From: S015-6 sp964384945
GTDB lineage: Bacteria > Desulfobacterota > DSWW01
NCBI GenBank assembly: GCA_964384945.1
Contig: CAYLMK010000060.1
Span: 1 to 5,120, forward strand
DNA: 5,120 bases
Direction: 5' to 3'
Under the pieces are notes generated by a model. It worked only from the letters and a program-made list of their open reading frames with translations, was not told the origin of the DNA and did not search any database. Below, in pieces: positions 1-5,120 of the stretch; the stretch's first letter is position 1; each line of letters begins with the position of its first letter. The position numbers and the translations under genes are program-made.

Positions 1-161
1 CCCCCCGCGCGGGGGCGTGGATTGAAACGACACATGCGAATCCATGCAGTATCATGCAACATGTCGCCCCCCGCGCGGGGGCGTGGATTGAAACGTGACA
101 AATGCCACGAATCAAAAAACCCCCTGAAAGTCGCCCCCCGCGCGGGGGCGTGGCCTCGGGC
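1..161 (+). CRISPR. Trailer end of a type I-C-like CRISPR array
   Basis: One repeat enters from the left edge (1-28, missing its first four bases), a complete 32-base repeat lies at 63-94, and a third, partly decayed copy begins at 130. Spacer 1 is 29-62 (34 nt) and spacer 2 is 95-129 (35 nt). The repeat starts GTCG, has a 7-bp palindrome (65-71 with 77-83) around a 5-base CGCGC loop, and ends GTGGATTGAAAC. This is the usual form of type I-C repeats, whose crRNAs are cut by Cas5d. The ATTGAAAC end points right, so transcription is read left to right, with leader and newest spacers beyond the left edge. The decayed last repeat agrees with this being the old end. No cas gene is in the window, so the subtype call rests on the repeat alone. 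Spacer targets are unknown. Confidence 0.95.
130..161 (+). repeat. Degenerate terminal CRISPR repeat
   Basis: The first 24 bases (130-153) match the intact repeat exactly, including the whole palindrome, but the last eight bases are CCTCGGGC instead of ATTGAAAC. Loss of similarity at the 3' end of the last repeat is typical of the leader-distal end of an array. The hairpin is intact, so the transcript of the last spacer could still be cut on its 3' side, while no functional crRNA handle would start from this copy. Confidence 0.9.
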
Positions 162-281
162 GGTCTTGGCGGACAACATGCCCTCGCGGCAGATGCCGTG
201 ACTTTGTGCCTGGATGTCTACGCTCCGGTGGAATACGCTCGGGAATGTGGTTGTGCCCGAAAGCCATAAAGGCATCCGTGG

Positions 282-301
282 CGGGGGGGCATACCCCCCC
301 G
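282..301. terminator. Strong GC hairpin between convergent units, possible terminator
   Basis: An 8-bp perfect stem (C plus seven G at 282-289, seven C plus G at 294-301) closes a 4-base loop (CATA). It lies 28 bases beyond the stop of the minus-strand operon and about 120 bases past the CRISPR array, so it could end either transcript. On the plus strand it is followed only by GTTTGT, and on the minus strand by no T run, so it is not a classical intrinsic terminator. It could instead act as a 3'-end stabiliser. The rest of 154-328 shows no gene that I can support. Confidence 0.4.
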
Positions 302-328
302 TTTGTGGCATGAAATGGACGAAAAGCA

Positions 329-1297
329 TCACGGCGTCCCGGTTTGGAAAATCGAGTCGCCCGCTGAAACAAAGGGTTTCTTGGAGACGGTCAGGATGAT
401 CCCGTCGATGGCAGAGGTGATTGGCGGGAGTTCCTCGTCGAAGAGGGTGTACAGCTTGGCGATGACCTGCCCTTTCTTCACTTTGTCATTGATCTTGACC
501 GTGGGCACAAATCGCCCTCCGTGCGGGGCCATCTGCCAGGCCCAGTCCTTGAGGAAAACATACTTCTTCTTGAATGAGAAGGGTTTGTCAATGATCTTCA
601 GGTATTTGAGACAGTTGGTGATTCCTTCTGCGACCCCATTGACCGCGTCCTCCGTGGCCAGTTCCCCCCCGCCGCCGCACTCCACGATGATGCTGGGTTT
701 CCCCTTTTGGGAGGCCTGGGTGAACATGGCGTTGTTCAGCACCGGGTAGTCGCACGGATAGATGATTTCAATGCCGAAAGCTCTGGCCAGCTCCTCGGAC
801 TTCTTCGCGGTTTCAGAGCCGTCCGCATAATACAGCGTCCATCGGGTGTCTGCATTGTGTCCGCAGTGGAAATCGACAAGATAATCGGCGACTCTTGAGC
901 AGGTCTGAAAGAGGTTGTGCGCGGTGATCTCGTTGAAATTCCCGTCCGGTCTTCCCGGGAAGACCCGGTTGAGGTCTGGAACCCCGATGTAGCTGTATGG
1001 GGCGAATCTCCTCTCTCCCTGGAACGCCGTTATGTTCAGCGCCGGAAAAGCGATGACGGACCCGGCCATGGAACTGGGGTCGACCTCGCGACACACCTTG
1101 AGGATACCGAGAGCACCGCAGAACTCGTTTCCATGGATGCACCCTTGCACCCACAGTTTGGGACCTGGTTTGGCACCATGCAGCAAGATCACCGGGGTCT
1201 TGACCGGTGTCCCGTCGTTGTACGACGCCACCTCGAGATACCCGTTGGCTCTGGTGCCTGGCTTCGCAGCCGCGCTCCCGACTCGAAACGTGCCCAT
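329..1297 (-). CDS. Succinylglutamate desuccinylase/aspartoacylase family hydrolase (second copy)
   Basis: This 322-residue cytoplasmic protein belongs to the AstE/AspA branch of the zinc carboxypeptidase (M14-like) fold. Members hydrolyse the amide bond of N-acylated amino acids or similar small molecules. Visible motifs are HGNE at residues 55-58 (H55 and E58 as zinc ligands), DLNRVFPG at 108-115 (substrate-binding Asn/Arg), DFHCG at 142-146 (H144 as third zinc ligand) and VECGGGG from 205 (E206 as likely catalytic glutamate). All key residues are present, so it should be active. Residues about 255-322 match the C-terminal beta-rich, biotinyl/lipoyl-like region of the longer bacterial members. 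The start is supported by an AAGGAGG site six bases upstream. It is the last gene of the operon, 63 bases after its paralogue. No signal peptide is seen. The acyl substrate cannot be told from sequence; a DoeB-like N-acetyl-diamino acid deacetylase is one possibility. Confidence 0.92.
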   Translation of the reverse strand: MGTFRVGSAAAKPGTRANGYLEVASYNDGTPVKTPVILLHGAKPGPKLWVQGCIHGNEFCGALGILKVCREVDPSSMAGSVIAFPALNITAFQGERRFAPYSYIGVPDLNRVFPGRPDGNFNEITAHNLFQTCSRVADYLVDFHCGHNADTRWTLYYADGSETAKKSEELARAFGIEIIYPCDYPVLNNAMFTQASQKGKPSIIVECGGGGELATEDAVNGVAEGITNCLKYLKIIDKPFSFKKKYVFLKDWAWQMAPHGGRFVPTVKINDKVKKGQVIAKLYTLFDEELPPITSAIDGIILTVSKKPFVSAGDSIFQTGTP

Positions 1298-1303
1298 ACC
1301 CTT

Positions 1304-1310
1304 CCTCCTT
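1304..1310 (-). promoter_or_regulatory. Ribosome binding site of the second hydrolase
   Basis: A perfect AAGGAGG on the minus strand ends six bases before the ATG at 1297 and fixes that start. It implies independent and efficient initiation, unlike the preceding hydrolase gene, whose start overlaps the gene before it. The 63-base gap shows no convincing terminator. Confidence 0.85.
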
Positions 1311-1360
1311 GCGTTCTGGTCTAGCGTGAATGGGTTGTTCCACGCGATGAAACGCTCTCA

Positions 1361-2356
1361 TTACGGTTCGCCAATCATCACCAACGGTTCACCGGCCAGA
1401 ATCACGCCATGGGTGTCCAGGTTCAGGATGATCCCCTCTCTCATGGGGACCGTGATCTCAGAGAGCGGATCTCCCCACGCCGACAGTATCCTGGCGATGA
1501 GTTGACCCTGAACCACTCGCTCTCCGCGGCGAACGTGCAGATCAACGAACCCGCTGGTCGGGGCGAGAAGAGGCACCAGGGTTCTCACTCGGGCCGGCAA
1601 ATCCCCCGCCTGTTTGTCTCCCGCAAGCATCCCGAGTTCCACCCCGACGTTTTTCAGACAGCGAACAAAGTAATCAATCAAGACCCCGTCCGCCCGTCCT
1701 TCACCAGGGGCCTCGATGAGGATTGCAGGGATACCCTCCCGTGTCGAAACGGCGAACAGAGACTCGTCAAGCCAGCGTTCCTTGACTCCGGCTACCACAG
1801 GGGCTCCGCACGCCAATGCGAGTCGCTCCGCCTCCCGGCTTGCCACTGCGGAGCCATCCAGGTAGAGGGCGAAGTGGCTGGAACGGAACCCGTGCAAATC
1901 GATCACGCAATCCGCATTGGCTCGGATTTCGAGAAGCAAGGCGTGAGCCAGGCGCCTGGTATGGGTCTGTGATTGGGATCCGGGAAACACCCGATTCAGA
2001 TCCAGGTGATCCAGGGGGTTCACACGATGCTTCATTTCCCATGCCAAGAGATTCACAACGGGAACGGCGATCAAGGTGCCTTTGAGTTGATTCGGGTCCA
2101 AACTCTCCACGAACCGATGCACCGCCCGCGAGCCTGCGTACTCGTCTCCGTGGAGGCAAGCTTGCACCCAAAGCGTCGGGCCTTCCGCCGCTCCCCTGGC
2201 CACGAATACGGGAAGAAGGATAGGGGAGCCGTCGGTCCTCCGACCCACCTGGATCGTTCTTCTGGAGAGAGTTCCTGGTTCACACGAAGCTTCCAATGGC
2301 TTCGGGCGCACAGACATGCGGCCTATCCCATACACAGCGGTCCTCCGAGCCTTCAC
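1361..2356 (-). CDS. Succinylglutamate desuccinylase/aspartoacylase family hydrolase (first copy)
   Basis: This protein (331 residues from the GTG start) belongs to the same zinc hydrolase family as its downstream neighbour but is clearly divergent. Motifs are HGDE at 69-72 (H69 and E72, zinc), DLNRVFPG at 119-126, DLHG at 153-156 (H155, zinc) and LIEAPGEG around 213-220 (E215, likely catalytic). Residues about 260-331 form the C-terminal beta-rich region, with a GERVVQGQLIA stretch of lipoyl-like character. The GTG start at 2356 overlaps the TGA of the ATPase gene (GTGA), suggesting translational coupling. An in-frame ATG at 2317 (318 residues) is a real alternative: it lines up better with the paralogue's N-terminus, and neither start has a strong ribosome binding site. 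It is expected to deacylate a small molecule in the cytoplasm, probably one brought in by the adjacent importer. The exact substrate is unknown. Confidence 0.92.
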   Translation of the reverse strand: MKARRTAVYGIGRMSVRPKPLEASCEPGTLSRRTIQVGRRTDGSPILLPVFVARGAAEGPTLWVQACLHGDEYAGSRAVHRFVESLDPNQLKGTLIAVPVVNLLAWEMKHRVNPLDHLDLNRVFPGSQSQTHTRRLAHALLLEIRANADCVIDLHGFRSSHFALYLDGSAVASREAERLALACGAPVVAGVKERWLDESLFAVSTREGIPAILIEAPGEGRADGVLIDYFVRCLKNVGVELGMLAGDKQAGDLPARVRTLVPLLAPTSGFVDLHVRRGERVVQGQLIARILSAWGDPLSEITVPMREGIILNLDTHGVILAGEPLVMIGEP

Positions 2357-3486
2357 ACCACCTGGGCCTTCACGGAGCGGATGTCTGCCGGATCGAGTTG
2401 AAACTGAATGGATCCCTGGGAAGGCAATCCTCGCGAAGCGGAGGTGTTGTATTTGTTGACCACGATCCTCAACCCTCCGGCCTCTTTCCCCTGCAGCGTC
2501 GAACCCGTCGGCACCAGGATTACGAATCGAAAGACGTCCCCCATATTCAGTTTCCGCTCGATCTCGCCCACGAACACATTGGACCCTTTCAATTCGTCCA
2601 CCCCTTGCAGCCGCACCCTCTGAGGGCGTATTGCGGCCATGACCTGCTGTCCAACGAGACCCGATTCGATCTGCATCCTTGGGTCCAGAGCGAGAACCAT
2701 GGTCTCTCCGATTCTCAGCGAGAACCCTCCGTCCGATCTGACCAACATTCCAGGGATGAAGTTCGTCTCTCCGATGAATTCAGCAGCAAATGAGTCGGCC
2801 GGAAACTCGTAAACTTCATCCGGGGCGCCCATCTGCACCAGCTGGCCCTTATTGAAAAGGGCTACCCGATCCGCCAGGGTGAACGCTTCCTGCTGGTCGT
2901 GGGTGACGTGGATGGCAGTGATACCCACCTTCTGCTGGAGGGTCTTGAGTTCCACCTGCATTCGCTGCCGAAGCGCTGCGTCGATATTACTCAGCGGCTC
3001 GTCCAAGAGAAGGATCTTGGGTTGAATGACCAGAGCGCGAGCCAGGGCGACGCGCTGCTGCTGCCCGCCGCTGAGCTGACTGGGGTACCTCTTCTCAAGC
3101 CCGTGCAATCCGACGAGCGCGAGCGCATCCAGGACGCGGGATCTTGTCTGGCTCTTGTCTCGTTTTTCCCCGCGGAAGCGAAGACCGAAACCCACGTTCT
3201 GCTCGACCGTCATGTGGGGAAACAACGCGTAGTCCTGGAAGACAAAACCGATTTCCCTCTTGTGGACTGGCCTCTCGTTGATCCGCATCCCATCCATAAG
3301 AATCTCACCCTCGGTCGGAGTCTCGAGGCCGGCGACGCATCTCAAGGTAGTGGTTTTTCCGCAGCCGCTGGGGCCGAGAAGGGCGATAAACTCTCCCTGG
3401 CTCACTTTGAAGGAGACGGGCCCCACCCCAAGCACGTCCTTGTACAGCTTCTTTACGTTCTTAAGCTCCAGGGTCGTGGTTTCCAT
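2353..3486 (-). CDS. ABC importer ATP-binding protein, PotA/FbpC type
   Basis: This 377-residue ATPase powers uptake by the adjacent permease and binding protein, acting at the cytoplasmic face of the inner membrane. It has all nucleotide-binding motifs: an A-loop Tyr near 15, Walker A GPSGCGKT at 38-45, Q-loop Gln84 in FVFQDYALFP, signature LSGGQ at 138-142, Walker B ILLLDE at 158-163, D-loop SNID at 166-169 and H-loop His196. Residues about 240-375 form the TOBE region (AIRPQRVRL near 285-293), as in PotA, FbpC, UgpC and MalK relatives, where it can regulate or contact other subunits. I chose the ATG at 3486 because the conserved fold begins right after it (LELKNVKKLY) and a weak AAGAGA lies five bases upstream. 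The frame stays open further upstream, with a TTG at 3564, but that extension has no recognisable domain. Substrate class (polyamine, iron, other) is not set by this subunit. Confidence 0.95.
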   Translation of the reverse strand: METTTLELKNVKKLYKDVLGVGPVSFKVSQGEFIALLGPSGCGKTTTLRCVAGLETPTEGEILMDGMRINERPVHKREIGFVFQDYALFPHMTVEQNVGFGLRFRGEKRDKSQTRSRVLDALALVGLHGLEKRYPSQLSGGQQQRVALARALVIQPKILLLDEPLSNIDAALRQRMQVELKTLQQKVGITAIHVTHDQQEAFTLADRVALFNKGQLVQMGAPDEVYEFPADSFAAEFIGETNFIPGMLVRSDGGFSLRIGETMVLALDPRMQIESGLVGQQVMAAIRPQRVRLQGVDELKGSNVFVGEIERKLNMGDVFRFVILVPTGSTLQGKEAGGLRIVVNKYNTSASRGLPSQGSIQFQLDPADIRSVKAQVV

Positions 3487-3659
3487 CTGATCTCTTCGCG
3501 TTCCGCTCGGGTCTTGGTCTCCCCGGAGCGATGAGGCCTTACGGGTGAACAGGAACCGGGCCAACGCCCGGCGCCAGCAACCGTGCTTCAGGGCGACGAG
3601 GATCGGGCTCCCCGGCAGATGCCTGAAATGGGGGCAGTCCCGTCAAACCGGCACCCAAG
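3487..3659 (-). other. Intercistronic gap with a small stem-loop
   Basis: This 173-base gap separates the binding-protein stop from the ATPase start. A perfect 6-bp stem with a 4-base loop lies at 3556-3571 (CCGGGC, CAAC, GCCCGG) and has no T run after it. Structures placed just after a binding-protein gene often protect the upstream mRNA and help the binding protein accumulate above the membrane subunits; that role here is inference. The ATPase frame runs open back to a stop near 3643, but the predicted peptide resembles nothing I know. Confidence 0.45.
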
Positions 3660-4739
3660 TCATCCCAGGACTTCCTTGTTCCACCTCTCACCGGCCTTGT
3701 CTGAGACTTCCAGCATCTTTACGAAGTCCAGTTTGATCTTGGCCAGGTTGTCCATCTGTTCCGCCGTCAGGATGAGATCGTCTCGCTCTTTGGGCACCAT
3801 GGCCATGGCTTTCGTATTGGTCGGTGGGTAGCCACAGAGCATGGAGAACTCGAGCTGTTTCTTGGGGTCGAGCTGGTAGTTCACGAACTTGTACGACATG
3901 GCAAGACTTCCGGGCGGCCTTCCTTTGATGAGAGCGGTGTTGAAGTACCATCCAAGACCGCCCTCTTGAGGGAAGACAAACTGCAGAGGTGCGCCGGCCT
4001 TGACCGCCTGAGCCGTCCGCGCAGTGTAGTACGGGGCAATCCAGATCTCCTCGGAAAGGTAAAGGTTCCTCTGGTGCTCCACGCTGTCGATAATGATCGC
4101 TTTGTTCTCCTTCACCAACTGTTTGCACTTCTCGATCCCCGGGGTGATGTTGTCTTCCGTCCCTCCCCAGACCTTGTTAATGGCGTGGAACCAGGTGGCT
4201 CCTACCCACGCCCATTTGGGTATGCCGACGCGGCCCTTGAACTCGGGGTCCCACAGATCCTTCCAGGAGCCTACCTTCTTGGCAATTCGTTTGGTATTGA
4301 AAGCCATGCCGTAAGGCGCAACGACCTTGCCGGCATTGTAAGGGCACTTGAAGGCCGGGTGCACGTCCTTCAGATTGGGGATCTTGTCCTCCGTCCATTC
4401 CACCAGAAGGCCGGCCGAGCCGAGCTGCATAGCGGCGTCCTGCTGCAGGTGGATGAGATCGAACGTGGGATTGTCCTTCTCCGCCCGCACCCGCACCATT
4501 TGCGCCCCGGACTCACCGGCGGCAATGTTGACGTTGCAGCCGAACTCCTTGGCGAAAGGCGTGCTAAAGGTATCCTCGAACCACTTCTTCCACGTGCCTC
4601 CGGCAAACATGATGTTGAGGGTTACATCCGCGGCGAGAGCGTGGTTGGGGCGCACGAAAGTGATCCCTCCCCCTGCCAGTACCGCAGCGCCGGTGGCCCC
4701 CAGCGCCGTCTTCAGGAAATCCCTGCGGTTGTTTTTCAT
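3660..4739 (-). CDS. Tat-exported periplasmic solute-binding protein, PotD-like (family 1)
   Basis: This 359-residue binding protein would capture the substrate in the periplasm and deliver it to the permease. The N-terminus carries a twin-arginine signal: RRDFLK at residues 5-10, a hydrophobic stretch to about 30, and a likely cleavage after ALA at about residue 36. There is no lipobox, so it should be soluble. The mature part has the two-lobed family 1 pattern, including an FDLIHL stretch near 94-99, PYGMAFNT near 142-149, a WKDLWDPEFKGRV segment near 159-171, an EGGLGW stretch near 259-264, and GYPPTN near 303-308 that corresponds to GYPTPN in PotD. Two adjacent ATGs exist (4742 and 4739); the AAGGAGG site is two bases from the first and five from the second, so I prefer the second. 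It lies between permease and ATPase genes. The ligand is unknown; polyamine, an acylated amine or an organic iron chelate are all possible. Confidence 0.93.
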   Translation of the reverse strand: MKNNRRDFLKTALGATGAAVLAGGGITFVRPNHALAADVTLNIMFAGGTWKKWFEDTFSTPFAKEFGCNVNIAAGESGAQMVRVRAEKDNPTFDLIHLQQDAAMQLGSAGLLVEWTEDKIPNLKDVHPAFKCPYNAGKVVAPYGMAFNTKRIAKKVGSWKDLWDPEFKGRVGIPKWAWVGATWFHAINKVWGGTEDNITPGIEKCKQLVKENKAIIIDSVEHQRNLYLSEEIWIAPYYTARTAQAVKAGAPLQFVFPQEGGLGWYFNTALIKGRPPGSLAMSYKFVNYQLDPKKQLEFSMLCGYPPTNTKAMAMVPKERDDLILTAEQMDNLAKIKLDFVKMLEVSDKAGERWNKEVLG

Positions 4740-4744
4740 CATGG

Positions 4745-4751
4745 CCTCCTT
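4745..4751 (-). promoter_or_regulatory. Ribosome binding site of the binding protein
   Basis: A perfect AAGGAGG on the minus strand sits two bases before the ATG at 4742 and five before the ATG at 4739. Spacing favours 4739. The strength of the site fits the high expression usual for periplasmic binding proteins. The rest of the 98-base gap (4743-4840) shows only a 4-bp stem at 4820-4831 and no clear promoter. Confidence 0.8.
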
Positions 4752-4840
4752 TCCTTCTGGTTTTCAGGTGCAAACGTGGGGCGACCTCCTCAGGGCGGCC
4801 GCCGATTCAAACGGTTCGGGGTTGCCAAACCATGAGGGGC

Positions 4841-5120
4841 TCAGTGCTGCATGACCGTGCTCAACCCGACCAGCCGATCCACAAGGTAGCTGAACCCAAT
4901 GATCATCACAACCTGAATCGTTGTGATGGCCGCGATCATGGGGTTACTGTCCCACGCGAGGTAGATGAAGATCTCTACCGGGAGCGTGGTGGTCCCCGGC
5001 CCCGTGAGAAAAAGCGACATATTCACGTCCGTAAAAGAGATGATGAAGGAGAAGATAAAGGCTGCGAGTATCCCCGAAAGCGTCAACCGCATGGTGACCA
5101 GGAGAAAAGTCTGCAGCCGA
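4841..5120 (-). CDS. ABC transporter permease, PotC-like, C-terminal part (cut by window edge)
   Basis: The frame is open from the right edge to the TGA at 4841 and encodes the last 92 residues of an inner-membrane permease. It begins inside the loop that meets the ATPase: the first residues (LQTFLLVTMRLTLSGI) correspond to the second half of the EAA motif, whose usual form ends in VTLPxxxPGI. Here the usual Pro residues are replaced (VTMRLTLSGI). Two hydrophobic membrane segments follow: AAFIFSFIISF, and MIAAITTIQVVMIIGFSYLV near the C-terminus. Between them, a stretch with FLTGPGTTTLPVEIF is typical of PotC-type permeases. An internal ATG at 5092 is not the true start, because the homologous region continues upstream of it. 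The first permease gene is expected further right. Confidence 0.9.
   Translation of the reverse strand, partial: RLQTFLLVTMRLTLSGILAAFIFSFIISFTDVNMSLFLTGPGTTTLPVEIFIYLAWDSNPMIAAITTIQVVMIIGFSYLVDRLVGLSTVMQH

Noticed and set aside
278..301. Possible further decayed CRISPR repeat around the G/C hairpin
   Set aside because: The order of the G and C runs is reversed relative to the repeat, and no GTCG start or ATTGAAAC end is found at the right distance.
356..370. Short match resembling the two ends of the CRISPR repeat (GTCGCCC...TGAAAC)
   Set aside because: It lacks the palindrome and spacing and lies inside the C-terminal coding region of the hydrolase, so it is chance similarity.
112..372. 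Minus-strand open frame of 86 codons spanning the CRISPR end and the gap
   Set aside because: It runs through a CRISPR repeat and spacer and into the end of the hydrolase gene in another frame; its composition is not protein-like and it has no known motif.
1323..1346. Inverted repeat GCGTG/CACGC in the gap between the two hydrolase genes
   Set aside because: Only five base pairs with a 12-base loop and no T run, so it is too weak to call a terminator or an operator.
2899..3534. Plus-strand open frame of 211 codons opposite the ATPase
   Set aside because: It is antisense to the conserved Walker and signature motifs, and its translation has no recognisable family features.
3966..4835. Long plus-strand open frame (289 codons) opposite the binding protein
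   Set aside because: It lies entirely antisense to a clearly recognisable binding-protein gene and its ribosome binding site. The peptide shows no domain, and long antisense frames are common in GC-rich genes.

Overview
This window comes from a bacterial chromosome or large replicon of moderately high GC. All five protein-coding genes are on the minus strand and appear to form one operon, read from right (5120) to left (329). The other element is the end of a CRISPR array at the left edge, read on the plus strand and therefore convergent with the operon. The repeat is of the type I-C kind: a GTCG start, a C-rich/G-rich palindrome and an ATTGAAAC tail. A Tat-secreted binding protein, strong AAGGAGG ribosome binding sites and a PotABCD-like transporter fit a Gram-negative bacterium. 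Base composition suggests a proteobacterium, perhaps a former deltaproteobacterium, but nothing here fixes the lineage.

Layout: 1-161 holds the last two spacers of a CRISPR array and a decayed terminal repeat. 154-328 is non-coding and contains a strong G7/C7 hairpin. 329-1297 and 1361-2356 are two tandem, divergent paralogues of the succinylglutamate desuccinylase/aspartoacylase family, which are zinc-dependent amide hydrolases. 2353-3486 is an ABC importer ATPase of the PotA/FbpC type with a C-terminal TOBE region. 3487-3659 is a non-coding gap with a small stem-loop. 3660-4739 is a Tat-exported periplasmic binding protein of the PotD-like family. 4841-5120 is the C-terminal end of a permease, cut by the window edge.

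Working model (inference): the binding protein captures a small solute in the periplasm, and the permease and ATPase import it. One or both cytoplasmic hydrolases then remove an acyl group, for instance from an N-acyl amino acid, N-acyl diamine or related amide. The first hydrolase start overlaps the ATPase stop by four bases (GTGA), which ties hydrolysis closely to transport. The substrate cannot be read from sequence. As far as I can align it from memory, the binding protein does not keep the acidic and aromatic residues PotD uses for polyamines, so a free polyamine is not the safe default. The operon promoter and at least one further permease gene should lie to the right of the window. The CRISPR leader and cas genes should lie to the left.
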